Part shown: piece by piece, positions 1 to 11,201 of the stretch
Numbering within the stretch: the first letter of the stretch is position 1
How the letters are laid out: each line of letters opens with the position of its first letter
DNA from: Macrotrachela quadricornifera
Lineage: Eukaryota; Rotifera; Eurotatoria; Philodinida; Philodinidae
Assembly: GCA_022393335.1 (NCBI GenBank)
Contig: JAJEKB010020906.1
Location: 655,451-719,450 of the forward strand
Direction of reading: 5' to 3'
DNA: 64,000 nucleotides
Made by a program: the position numbers and the translations under genes
The notes under the pieces: generated by a model
What the model was told of the DNA's origin: nothing
What the model saw: the letters and a program-made list of their open reading frames with translations, nothing else
The model's database searches: none

Positions 1-334
1 TTATCTTTCTTCAATCAAATATCCATCGACGACTGTTCGTTTACCACGTTCTTTATCAAAATATGAACAATACAAGGCTAATGAAACTCGAGCTATTTTA
101 CTATTTGGTTTTTCTGGTTTTTGCTCTGTTTTACCAGTCAAATATGCAAAACATTTTCTTCTTCTTGTCGTCGCTGTGCACATTGCCGAATCTCGTCGTA
201 TTCATCAAACACAAATATCCACTTTATAAAGAAGCTAAACTCAAATTAAATAAATTAGTTTTATAAAGACATGAATAGGAGAAGTTTAAGTAAGGTTGAT
301 TGCTAATGTAATCCGTTTGAACATGAATACAATT

Positions 335-690
335 TCGAACGAAGAAAAACGCGTTTCAGGCAGTGCAGATAGCAGATCGTTCTCGCGTTCGAACACATTC
401 AATAAATGTGAGAAGGGACGTTTGCATGCGTTTATCTTATAAAACGCAAGAAGACGCGTTTTTGATACCATCTAAATAAAACGCGTTTCTATTGAAAATG
501 CGTCTAAACGCGTTCTTAGTTCTAACGCATCAGGACGCGTTTTTGAAACGCGTCTACGTATAGCTCTTACTACAAACGCATTCGGACGCGTCTATTGGAT
601 GCGTTCAGACGCGGTACAGTACCATTTGAAACACTAGACGCGTTCAAACGCTGATTAAACGCGTTTAAACGCATTTAGTCTGCGTTTCTG
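335..690. repeat. Word-repeat block built on AAACGCGTTT
   Basis: The stretch contains many diverged copies of the self-complementary word AAACGCGTTT/ACGCGT in both orientations, separated by short unrelated spacers. ACGCGT is rare elsewhere in this AT-rich window. No clean terminal repeat or target duplication could be fixed. The right edge lies directly against the truncated dynein-light-chain-like frame at 693-878, so the block probably inserted there. Confidence 0.6.
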
Positions 691-692
691 AG

Positions 693-878
693 TTACATGG
701 GTACTATGGACCAGTATGTTCCATAAGTGTTATCCAGCCAATTCCTCACATCTTTACCAATTGCCTTTTTGTCTGATGATCCATGTGTATCAATTGCAGT
801 ACGTAGCGTTGATAATATATTTATTCTCATAGTATCTGTGATTCCAGACGTTTGTTGCATAACACCCCATTTCGCCAT
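693..878 (-). pseudogene. Dynein light chain-like fragment, 3' truncated
   Basis: This is a 61-residue minus-strand frame starting MAKWGVMQQ. Its last 25 residues (around KDVRNWLDNTYGTYWSIV) resemble the region of LC8-type dynein light chains that ends with a D-x2-Y-x3-W-x2-IV pattern. Those proteins are dimeric cargo adaptors of about 90 residues. The frame stops right where the conserved C-terminal beta-strands (GRNFGSYVTH in the family) should follow, and the ACGCGT-word block begins there. No continuation was found on the far side of the block. I infer a gene truncated by repeat insertion. The similarity is modest and the call could be wrong. Confidence 0.38.
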
Positions 879-1015
879 TCTAGTAAATTTTAACGATAAT
901 TATCTAGAACAATGATTAAGGAACTTTACTTATCATAAACTATTAAAGAGAAGATATAGATGAATCCATGCATATAATACAATAGAGAAAAAGGAAAAAA
1001 TCTTTTCATTGCATC

Positions 1016-1378
1016 CAGAGATGGGCAAGTCAGAGGTTTTTACAAGTCAAGTCAAGTCAAGTCACTGAGACAAAAACGCAAGTCAAGTCAAGTCTGACTT
1101 GAAATCAAGTCAAATGTTTCTTGACCTAATATGACATAATTCAGCTCGAAAACTTACCATGAACTCTTATTTAGGTAGCAGTCATACATAGTTTATCAAA
1201 CTATTTGTTTGTCTTCCTTTCAATATTCATAGTTGGCCTTAATTTCCAAAGAAACAGATGTATGAAGAACATAATCAGATCGGTTTTCCTCAGTTGACTT
1301 ATGACTTGACCTACAAGGCAATATTCAAGTCCAGTCAAGTCAAGTCAGATTTGACTTGACTTGACTTACCCATCTCTG
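1016..1378. mobile_element. hAT-type MITE with AAGTC subterminal repeats
   Basis: The element is 363 bp with imperfect terminal inverted repeats, CAGAGATGGGCAAGTCAG at the left and its near-complement TTGACTTACCCATCTCTG at the right. It is flanked by a perfect 8-bp duplication ATTGCATC at 1008-1015 and 1379-1386. An 8-bp duplication and a CAGAG start are hallmarks of hAT elements. The interior has no coding frame. Both ends carry runs of AAGTC (or GACTT), the same word found in the terminal repeat, consistent with multiplied transposase-binding sites. Confidence 0.85.
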
Positions 1379-1386
1379 ATTGCATC

Positions 1387-2455
1387 CGAAAAAGAAACAG
1401 GATATAGCATGAATATAATCGAACGTAAACAGTTCAAATAGTTTGATTCCAATAGTGCGAGAAGATTATCTAACTATTGAAAAGGTAGCATAAGAAATTA
1501 TTAAGAGTTTTAGCAACGTTTCAAAACCTTTTAAGATTTCATATACTTATTAATAAACCTTCAGAAGGTTCTAGATAATTTTAAAAACCATGATAGATTA
1601 AAAATGGTTCCAAAGGTTTAGAAGAGTTCTATCTCACACCAACTTTTTTAAAATGCTCAGTTTCTTTTGAGAAGATAGCTCTAGTGCAAACATTCTCAAA
1701 TATACTGAAAATAAAATTTACCAAACGGATCCGCTGGGTTTCATCAGACTTTACTACACTTTTAAAGTACTGTCCAAATCCAAGAAACCTCATTGAAAGT
1801 TACAACATCTTATGGAGTTTGCATGAATACTCTTCCAGATTTCGCAATAGAAACAGCTTTGTAGGAAGTCTCTCAAAAGTAATATAGTCAGAAGACGTCA
1901 TACCAAATGATTTACTTTCTGTCCCTCTATAACAGAGACGACTGTTCACGAATCAAAAACATGATCAATCTAAGTATTTCCTGTGTTCATTTATGTATTT
2001 TTTGCCTCACAATCGCGTTCGTATACTTCATTAGTGTATTTACACTTTATATTTTTCCACGCTTAACTACATTTTGAGCATAACATGAAAACCATTGATT
2101 ATAACGCTATCAAATTTTTTTCGCTAAGTTTTTGAGATCTCACATTTTTTAGGTAAGAGATTCTTATTGCTTATAGCTGACTCTATTGCAATTTCATGAG
2201 TTATCGCAATCATGGCCTTCCGAAAGCTTTAGGATCTCGATTGAGCATATTGACTTCAAACTTTCATAAATATTTTCATATAATAGAAAGTTTCCTTAGC
2301 AGATACACGTTAACTAGCTTAAGCGCATCGACAATATATAGTGCCATCGAAAGCAGAGCGATTTTGATAGTTTCAACAGACTTTAAAAAAATCCAGCCGT
2401 TTAAATATAAGCAAATACGATGCTCTATTTCTAAAAAAAAGGCGGTATAGCGCAC
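1387..2455. other. No recognised gene
   Basis: Only short uninterpretable frames occur here. Between about 1500 and 1640 there are several AACCTT/AAGGTT words in both orientations, resembling a decayed copy of the word-repeat elements seen elsewhere in the window. Confidence 0.5.
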
Positions 2456-2456
2456 A

Positions 2457-2662
2457 TTATACCGGACGGTCAACCGACGGTTTACCGGACGGTCAACCGA
2501 CGGTCAACCGACGGTCAACCGACGGTTTACCGGACGGTCAACCGACGGTCAACCGACGGTTTACCGGACGGTCAACCGACGGTCAACCGACGGTTTACCG
2601 GACGGTCAACCGACGGTCAACCGACGGTCAACCGACGGTTTACCGGCGGTTATTGTCCGGTT
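2457..2662. repeat. Short tandem repeat of CGGTCAACCGA / CGGTTTACCGGA
   Basis: An array of about 18 units alternates an 11-bp form (CGGTCAACCGA) and a 12-bp form (CGGTTTACCGGA). Each unit is close to palindromic. The array is strikingly GC-rich compared with its surroundings and has no coding potential. Confidence 0.9.
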
Positions 2663-2689
2663 AGAATCACATCGGTGACTATCAGTAAC

Positions 2690-3650
2690 TGACTTGAGCA
2701 CAAAAGTGTTCTCAATAACGAATTATGGAACATAAGAATACTACTCTAAATAGTGAATTATAATTCATTAAAATATAATAGATTATCGAAGATTAACGCA
2801 TTATTCCAACAATGAATTATGATGTATTGAGATCTAATGAATTATAAGAAATTGGAACATTATCCCTGGTAATGCATTAAAATTGCAATCTAAGATCTCG
2901 AATTTGAGCAGTACTCGAAAAAATGCCTTATAATGCATTAAAAACCAATTAATTATACAAGATTTTAGACATTATTTCAAATAATGTATTGAAATGCATT
3001 GAAATTTCAATGTAAGATCTCATTTTTGAGTATTATTTCGAATAATGCTTTATAATGCATTGAAAATCAATGGATTATCCAATATTTTAGACATTATTTC
3101 AAATAATGCGTTGCAATACATTGAAAATACGTAATATACTGAATTAAAATGCATTATTTCATGTATTCCACGAAATAATGAAACATAATGGTCATTTATC
3201 CATTATGAGCCACATGGATAATGTTTATAATCCATTGGAATTTAATGAATTATTGAATATTTCATAGTTATCGGAAATAATTTATTAAAATACATTAAAA
3301 ATGAATGGATTATGAAGTATTTCGACATTATTTAAAATAATTCATTAAAATGTAATAAAACTTAATGAATTATCCAGCATTGCGACATGATTCCGAAAAA
3401 ATGGATTATAATGCGTTAAAGTTTCATGCATTATGAAACATTTAACATTATCCTCTGTTATCCATGAAAATACAATAAATTTTAATGCATTATAGTAGAT
3501 TTTCACATTATTTGGAATAATTCATTGAAATACAGTAAACTTTACTGAATCATCGAGCATTTCAGCATTATTCAAAATAATGCATTACAATCCATGAAAA
3601 CTAAGAAAAAACCATAAAATAATGAATTATAATTCATTGTTCGTAAAATA
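2690..3650. repeat. Word-repeat block built on ATAATGCATTA
   Basis: Nearly 1 kb consists of diverged units of roughly 75-80 bp, each made of ATTAT/ATAAT and AATGCATT words in alternating orientation, with phrases such as ACATTATTTCAAATAATG recurring. There is no coding frame. Ends could not be defined. It follows the CCGACGGT array directly, so the two may belong to one compound element. Confidence 0.7.
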
Positions 3651-4134
3651 ATGGAAAACAATGGGTCATTTTTCCATTACTCATCCATTATTGGGTACAT
3701 GGATAAGGGATGGCCCACGACAATATCGAAGATAGGTGAATACGATTATATTGTTAAAAATTTTGATTCCTATATTTTGTTTCCTGTGGAAATGAAAGAT
3801 TATCATCGAAAACTTTTAAATCCAAATTTTTAGCTCGATCTAGCTTACTCTTAAAACGTTATGAAACAAACAACGAGAGTCTACTATGTGTTTCGAAAGA
3901 AAATTTTGTCATAATAAATTGAGTTAGTTAATATTTAGACACGTTTTCCATCTTGACTCGTTGCAATCTTTTCAAGTCATAGGATAGTGAAAAGAGCAAA
4001 TTTCGCTCTACCAAATTGTGTATGTGAACATCTATTAAACCTTCATTATAAAGGAATCCCAAATACAAAATTAGACGGATCATACCAGATTTTTCTCGTT
4101 CTTCTTTCAAGTGCTAGACTGTATTTGTTTACTA

Positions 4135-5168
4135 CGGTAAAACCTCTGAAGTAAGCACATCTCTAAATTGGGCACGTCCGTAAAGTGGGCACTTGCAGAA
4201 TCGCCCGACGAATTTTTGCTGGAAATGAACATCTCTAAACTGGGCACCTTCCTACTCTGGGTATTGCGCACAGTTTTACGGTCCGACAGTCATACCACCT
4301 CTCTAAAATGGGCACTTATAAATTTTTTTTTCGAAGACAAAAACCATCTCGTCTCTTGTGGCTCTCTTTTCTTTACTTGTCGCATCCTCAAGTCCAGAGT
4401 AAATTGTAGTCTCTGCTCTCGATGCGGTCTATTGGATCGATGGAGCATGGAAAGAACTGAATGAATCAAGTATTTTCAATACCTTTCGCACCGCTGGCTT
4501 TGATCGCAAAGCTCGAGAGACAAATGAATATGGTAAAGTCGAAGAGGAGAACAATTCGATTATGAAACACACCCAAATGAACAAGGACGATATCGACCCA
4601 GTAAAGATGCTCGAGACCTGGCTGATTCATGTTCAAACCAGAGGTCAACGACTTTTGGCAGCTGAATTTGTCAATCTCGACGATGAGACGACATGCTTCA
4701 ATCAGTATGAAGATGGAGTTGAGAACTTATTGACGATCGCCAATGCTAGCAATCATGATATCGACGAGGAAGAGGACGATCAAAAGGAAGAGTTACTGAA
4801 GTTGCCTATGGCACTGGATATGGTCCGCAACCTGCACCTTCTGGCATCTTCCCAGCATCCTGATCTACATTAACTCGTTAACGAGTTAGAGGTGAAACTA
4901 ACACGTATCTATTTGGACTCTCGAGTATCTAAGCAGAGTTCCATCACTGACTTTTTTCAAAAATCTTTATTGTATTGAAGTTAATGGATCATCTTGAATA
5001 AAAGTCATCACAAGAAGAGGAGAATGTCTAGCACATTTTATTCATTAAGCCTTACATTATGCTCTTTCCTAGAATCAGAAGTTTTTTTTAAGTGAATGTG
5101 ACCCAAACCTTCCTAAAGTGGACACTTTGAAAAGTCTCAAGAGTCCTCACTTTAGAGAGGTATTACTG
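4135..5168 (+). mobile_element. pogo/Tigger-type element, internally deleted
   Basis: The element is about 1.03 kb with matching ends: CGGTAAAACCTCTGAAGT at the left, and at the right the complement of CAGTAATACCTCTCTAAA. It is flanked by TA on both sides (4133-4134, 5169-5170), as expected for Tc1/mariner/pogo insertions. Only the C-terminal part of a transposase lies inside. Multiple AAANTGGGCAC-like words repeat just inside the left end (4165-4320). Confidence 0.75.
4396..4873 (+). pseudogene. pogo/Tigger (CENP-B-like DDE) transposase, C-terminal fragment
   Basis: An open frame of about 159 codons lies inside the element and ends at TAA 4873. Its start resembles the C-terminal end of Tigger/pogo transposases, in the pattern DAVYWIDGAWKEL followed by IFNTFRTAGFDR (compare the W...TI.NCF.KAGF of that family). 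It continues with an acidic segment (residues IDEEEDDQKEE). No N-terminal HTH and no catalytic DDE residues are present, so this is a remnant kept between the terminal repeats. The frame has no ATG near its beginning. Confidence 0.6.
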
Positions 5169-5576
5169 TAATATCAACTGCCATAGAAATTTTTTTATAG
5201 TTTCGGATAGAGCAAATAATGGGTTATCCACCGAAATTTACAGAAATTTAATGATATCAAAAGATAGGCCGCGAGATACATCATCTTCTGATGTCAAAAT
5301 ATCTTTAAAAAAGATGGCTTGAATAATTCAACTTTTTTGAAGAAAGGTCACGACTACGTGGTTTTATGAACAAGTCCATATAAGTCGCGACGGTGAACAC
5401 AGAAAACTTCTTCAATCGAAATTGTCATATTTTGCTGAATTTAAAATACGTTGTAGAGAGAAGAGTTGTATGAATATTGAGGCAAGTCGCTTAAAAAATA
5501 TTCAATCCTTGATTTTCTACAAGTATTGTACGAAAAGCCCTGAAAATGACTATTTCTATCGAGAGCGTCTTGTTTT

Positions 5577-6055
5577 GGGTGTCAGTTTCAGGTTCCATTT
5601 CTAGGAACCCGCAACTCATACCGATATCTGGGTTCTTAGGAACAGAAATCGATTAGACAATTCATTTCTGCATATTTTTGAACACGCTGCACTCTTTAGA
5701 CATATTTTTTCTTTCATGTTGAACCAAGTCACTTTGTATTCTCGAGCTTCAACGGACGGGAAGCCGGCCCAGCTCTCGATTTCTGGGTTCCCAAGAAGTA
5801 AGAATCTTGTCCAAACTGATGTTCTTAGCGATTTTTAATAGACTTCCTCATTCTTAGAAATTCGGTGCCGGTTTCTGTTTCTAAGAATCCGGGAACCTAC
5901 AGTGGCTTGATTTAAAACGAAAGAAACGATGTGTCTAGAATCCAGCGTGTTGAAAAACATGCAGAAATGAAGTGTCAAGTGGTTTTTCATTCTTAGGAAT
6001 CCGCAACTCAGTATGAGTTCGAGGTTTTTAGGAACGGAATCTGAAATTGGCACCC
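5577..6055. mobile_element. Palindromic foldback element with TTCCTAGGAACC words
   Basis: This 479-bp inverted repeat has ends GGGTGTCAGTTTCAGGTTCC (left) and the complement of GGGTGCCAATTTCAGATTCC (right). The arms stay alignable for roughly 150 bp; CATTTCTGCAT and AACACGCTG occur in both. The words TTCTTAGGAAC and GGTTCC are repeated inside. There is no coding frame. The target duplication is unclear, so the superfamily is not assigned. Confidence 0.7.
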
Positions 6056-6674
6056 TTAGTCAACGGATTTATCCTATTGTAGCTTGCTGTACCCACTAAG
6101 TTTTATTCTTTTTAGCTAGTTGCAGTCAATGGAGAAACGGAACTTCTTTAATAAGCGCAGCTAACTTATTTCTTATCAAATTTCATGTTTAGCTCTTATG
6201 AAGTAAATACTTACGCGTGATTCAAAACCAGTGCAAATGAAGTCTTTACTCTTGATAACAAACTGCTTTTATAGAGAAGAAAAAGAGAATATTATTGCAA
6301 ACAGAGAAAAATACAAGGGAAAAAATATATCATACTTCTTTTTTATGTGTGATAAGAAAAAGTCCACATGAAAGCATCACCTATGTAAAGTTGTCAGCGA
6401 ATTCTAGTATTTATCCCTAAAAATGACCCAGTGATCGGCGCTGAATCTACAAAAGATTGGACCAGGTAGAAAATTTGATTCTTGCTGAATACTCTTATAC
6501 TCAAGATTGTTCATCGCTCAAAAAGTAGGATTTTGACCTGAGATATTCGACTTTTGAAGGATTTTCGCCAGTATTTCGACATAACATTCGCTCAATAATT
6601 TGTACCCGGCCTCTAAAACGTTGTGCTGGATGCAGAATTTAATTATGCGTCGGGTAATATTACATTCAACCTGT
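6056..6674. other. No recognised gene
   Basis: AT-rich sequence without a convincing coding frame, RNA gene or terminal repeat. Confidence 0.5.
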
Positions 6675-7359
6675 GTTCAAGTCATAAAAAGTTATAATCA
6701 CTTTATTATTCAGAAAGAATCCTTTTGCATCATACATTTTTTACAATAACAAACAAAATATATTTGTAACGATTGAGTTATGAAAGTCGAGCAACCTGTT
6801 ATTTTCTGAATTTTTTTACGTTATTCGGGAGAGGTTAATATGCTCTATAACAGTTTTAACATTATTAAAAGTTTTAAATCCTTTTCTGATACAAAACTTC
6901 AGTAAAAGCAAAAAGACTAATAAAAATCTCGTATATCCTCTATCAATAATAGGATACTTAACTTTGAATAGTCTTCATGGAGTCACCGTTTTGCCTGTTC
7001 ACGAACCTATGAGTAACTGTTCCAAGCTTTCGTCAAAAAGCAAAACAGTGAATCTACTAAGACTATTCAAAGTTAAGCATCCTGTTATTGATAGAGGATA
7101 TACGAGATTTTTATTAGTCTTTTTGCTTTTACTGAAGTTTTATATCAGAAAAGGATTTAAAACTTTTAATAATGTTAAAACTGTTTTAGAGCATATTAAC
7201 CTCTCCCGAATAACGTAAAAAAATTCAGAAAATAACAGGTTGCTCGACTTTCATAACTCTATCGTTACAAATATATTTTGTTTGTTATTGTAAAAAATGT
7301 ATGATGCAAAAGGATTCTTTCTGAATAATAAAGTGATTATAACTTTTTATGACTTGAAC
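6675..7359. repeat. Long inverted repeat, 301-bp arms
   Basis: Arms 6675-6975 and 7059-7359 are reverse complements with only scattered mismatches and no indels: both arm ends and the inner edge pair at the same coordinate sum. They surround an 83-bp spacer. The arms run from GTTCAAGTCATAAAAAG to its complement. No target duplication is visible at the outer ends. This is probably a palindromic transposon derivative. The spacer and arms contain no plausible protein. Confidence 0.9.
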
Positions 7360-8584
7360 GCAAATTGAAATACCTTTTTTAGATGATAGCTCCAATCACT
7401 ATATAAAACTGTATATTTCGATTATTTATCCATATATGTTTCTTATATAATATCGCTAATTTACAGAGAGAGATCGAAACTTGTGTACCATACTTAGTTT
7501 TCTTTACGGGCCTTTTTCTGCATTCGGTACTCACAATGGTTTTGTGGTATCTTATGATATAAATCGGGCAAGTCAGTTTTCTTTATTTTTTCTGCTTCAC
7601 TCTATCCTAATTGTTTTCCAGCACCTTAAAAGAGAGTCCATGAGGCCACCAACCTACCTTGCATCCAAGAAATTTTTTTTTAATTGAGTTAGACCATTTG
7701 AAAGAGCGTATAAAGTTATGTTAAAAACCGAATTTTTAGCTCTTTATGTAAATTTAATGAGGAGATACGAGGAACTCTTTGAACACACCCTCCGATATTA
7801 TTAATAATTTTCGAAAATTTTAGAGAATTTGTATTTATCACTTTAAGACAACATATATTGCTATGGAAGATCCATATATTTTATCATGAATCAACGTATG
7901 TCGATCAGATCTATTAAATGGGCCATCGTAGGACAAGATTCTCAAGTGTAAACGGTGCTTAAATAGTCTCTTATATTTTATTTTTTAGTTAAAAACTAGT
8001 ATTTTTTATCGAAGTTTTTCATCTAAAAGTACATCAGAACAATGGCCTCCAAAAATTCTTTTATAAGCAAAAGATAGCCGATAAAAAACTGCATCTTTTC
8101 ACGTATAAAAATATTTAAAAATGTTTGGGAGGCTTATTTAACTTTTAAGCACAAATTTGATCACTATATGGTATTTTTTTTTCTATTTTCATTACTTTTG
8201 TTTGATTTATGCAGAGTTTTACGACAGTCTTGAGAATAAAGATGCATATATCATTTCGAATTCATCTTCAACATTAAAATAAATAATGTGTTGTACATTC
8301 TGGACTCACTTAACTCAATCCTGAAAGCAAGGCACAAAGGGATAATATCATACCCTTCTAAAATTATTCACCTAGATCGCATGATAGTTTTGGATCTTTG
8401 CTATCAGAGCTGATTACTCGACAAGAAAACTAGTCACTTTTCTCGAAATCTGCCTGTGAAATAAATCTCATCCAAAAGCCTTCTAACAAGCTCCTATTCA
8501 ATTATTTCCTCCTCGAAAATCTGTGATTCATTTCCAGCAATAGAAGAGTTCACTATACATATAACGAATTGAGAAGCAAATATA
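7360..8584. other. No recognised gene
   Basis: AT-rich, with many short homopolymer runs. The only frames (for example 7481-7687) lack any recognisable domain. Confidence 0.5.
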
Positions 8585-8633
8585 CTAGGGGTATCCAAAA
8601 GTAGTGGCAACGACATTTTAGTACACATATTAG

Positions 8634-9279
8634 CAAGGGGGAAACAGCAGACTCCGGGACTCCGGGACTCCACAGGACTCCACGAGGCTCCACGGGACTC
8701 CAACGGAACTCCAACGGACTCCAAATTATTTGGAATCCGTGAGTCCTCAAAAATAAAATATTAATTGTTTTCTTGATATACTTTTATAAGTTGAGTACTC
8801 GCTAATTAGTTTAGAACTTCGTTGAGCAGTCACTTTAATTACCACTAATTAAGGTGGGTACTCACCTAATTACCACTAATTAACGTAAGTACTCATCTAA
8901 TTACCACTAATTAAGGTGGGTACTCATCTAATTACCACTAATTAACGTAAGTACTCATCTAATTACCACTAATTAACGTAAGTACTCATCTAATTACCAC
9001 TAATTAAGGTGGGTACTCACCTAATTACCACTAATTAAGATGAGTAGTCATGTAATTACCACTAATTAAGGTGGGTACTCATCTTATTAATACTATTTAA
9101 CGTGAGTATCAAGTTGAGCTTAACTCAGTGCTCAAGTAATTAGTGAATATTCAACTTGTAATGCATGAAGAAGGCAATATTTAATACACTATTTTTGAGG
9201 ACTCCAGGACTCCAGGACTCCGGGACTCAAAGGGACTCCGTGGGACTCCATGGGACTGGAGTCAGCCGTTTCCCCCTTG
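8634..9279. mobile_element. hAT-type MITE nested in the palindromic element
   Basis: The 646-bp element has perfect 12-bp ends CAAGGGGGAAAC / GTTTCCCCCTTG and a perfect 8-bp duplication CATATTAG at 8626-8633 and 9280-9287. Runs of GGACTCC lie inside each end, and a 31-bp tandem array fills the middle. The 8-bp duplication and CA..G start indicate hAT transposition. It splits the left arm of the surrounding element, which dates it as the younger insertion. Confidence 0.9.
8838..9110. repeat. 31-bp tandem repeat array inside the hAT MITE
   Basis: About 8.8 copies of a 31-bp unit containing ACTAATTA, a GTACTC core and CTAATTACC. Units differ mainly at the GGTGGG/CGTAAG position. The unit is itself partly palindromic (GGTAATTAG at one edge, CTAATTACC at the other). 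The units abut one another with no unique spacers, so this is not CRISPR-like. Confidence 0.9.
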
Positions 9280-10529
9280 CATATTAGTCTTGATAAAAGT
9301 TCCTTTTGACATAGGATGATAGAGAAAAAAATGCTCTATCTTTCTATACTATTTGATTAATATTGAACTAATATCGTAATGATAAAATTTGGATAAGAAC
9401 TGTTTTTGTTGAATGCTTGCTCGTTACAGTAGACCACAGCGGATGCAGTATAAAAAGTGAAGTACTTTTGTATTTCATTTTACCATTATAAAATACGTCG
9501 TATTAATAAAAAAAAAGAAATATACCACAAGATGCAACGTGAAAAGCTCTACAGCTTCTACTGAGTCGCTTATTTTCTCAGTGCACTTTTTGCTTTCAAA
9601 AAAAAACAAAATTCTGAATGACCAAATTTTGCCATTACAAAAAGAAGATTTTGTTTTTAGAGAAAGATGTATACATTCTATCCTATCGTATTTTTGTATA
9701 GTTTTCTTTGTAAAATGTAGAGTTTTTCACGCTGCATCTTTTAGCGTATTCTGTTTTTTAAATGAAACATATTTAGTAATAAGAAAATGAGATAGGTTGA
9801 AATGTATATATCTTTTATTAAAATGAAAAATCTCCTTTTCGTTATACTGAAATTTGGTTGCTCAGAATTTTGTGCATTTCAAAGATAAAAAGTGCACTTA
9901 GAAAATAAGCGACTCAATGGAACTTGTAGAACTTTTCACGCTGCATCTTGTAGCATATTTCTTTTTTTGATACAACGCATCGAATAATAATAAAGCGAAA
10001 TACAAGAGTGGCATAAACGTTATGATCCACTGTAACGAGTAAGCATTCAACAAAAACAGTTCTTATCCAAATTTTATCATTACGATATTCGTTCAATATT
10101 AATCAAATAGTATAGAAAGATAGAGCATTTTTTTTCTCTATCATCCTATGTAAAAAGGAACTTTTATCAAACTTAGTATGTGGTACTAAAATGTCGTTGC
10201 CACTACTTTTGGATACCCCTAGTAGTGTATCCTTCTGTTTGCCTTAATGTTCTTCACTACGGTATTACCATCAATTTCGATTTTCTACTCATTATTTTTC
10301 TTGTTCATTAATTTTTCGTTTCTCTAACACTACTGATTTCTTAGTTACGAACATTTTCTTCGCATTACTCTTATACATATTCCTTCTCTTCTCCGAACTT
10401 GATCGCACACAACTACATTATTATTTATTCTTATACCTATGGCATATCTTTATGGACAAACTTTCAGGCCCAAGCTCCGCCTTTGGTTCTTCAAAGCATG
10501 CGTTACCCAAGATTGAGAATACAGCGAAA

Positions 10530-10930
10530 CAGTCATAAGTTACTTGGTTGCCTTTCTAGGCATCCTCAAATCTGATTAGCTGTCTTTCTATGGTGCTAAA
10601 ATCTCATTTACATCTTTCTACCGCTCTTAAAATTTCATAGGCTATCTTTTCACGGTTTCTTAAGGCCGATTGGTTACCATTCTGGGGTTGCTGAAATCTG
10701 ATTGGCTACCTTTTTGAGGTTCCTGGAATCTGACTGACTACTTTTCTGGGGTTCCTGGAATCTCATCAGCTACTTTTCCAGGGTTGCTATAATCTGGGTG
10801 ACTACTTTCTAGAGTTCCTGGAATCGAATTGGCTACTTTTCTAGGGCTCCTGAAATCTGATTAGCTACCTTAATAGAGTTGTTAAAATCTGATTGGTCAA
10901 ATGTTGAGTTTTAGCATGAGATTTCATGAA
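10530..10930. repeat. Degenerate tandem repeat of about 32-38 bp
   Basis: Diverged units follow the pattern TTCCTGGAATCTGATTGGCT then ACTTTTCTGGGG, repeated about ten times. A further diverged copy of the word CTGATTGGCTAA occurs just downstream near 10978. There is no coding frame and no terminal repeats were identified. Confidence 0.8.
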
Positions 10931-11201
10931 TTTTCGTCCTGTTGTATCGTAAAACCTTGATTTCTATCGTGCTTTTATCTGATTGGCTAAATTTTTCGAT
11001 CGAGCAGATACTGGACAAACAGAGAAGCAATTTCCGTTCTGCATACTTATCTTTTCAGGATTAAGAATATATACGTGGACCGTTAGAAAAGTTTCCGGAC
11101 TGCTTTTATTAAAACCCAATGAGAAGCGTTATTGTTCTTAGCTTTTATTCTGTATGTAGTTGGAACAGTGCCTCATCTATAGATAACATAGTCATCAATC
11201 A

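Larger units (their letters stand above)
8585..10222. mobile_element. Palindromic Tc1/mariner-type MITE, interrupted
   Basis: Terminal repeats begin CTAGGGGTATCCAAAAGTAG and end with the complement, flanked by TA at 8583-8584 and 10223-10224. The arms can be followed far inward: AAAAGTTCC, GATGATAGAG and GCGACTCA...AAGCGACTCA pair across the centre, so nearly the whole element folds back on itself. The left arm is split by a 646-bp hAT-type MITE. Without that insertion the element would be about 0.98 kb. No transposase frame is present. Confidence 0.85.

Noticed and set aside
1..183. A 60-residue minus-strand frame ending in a Lys/Arg-rich segment, with a possible frameshifted extension upstream
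   Set aside because: It touches the window edge and matches no family I recognise; too short to support as a gene.
8838..9110. Possible CRISPR-like array of 31-bp repeats
   Set aside because: Units follow each other directly without unique spacers, and the array lies inside a hAT-type MITE in a eukaryotic context.
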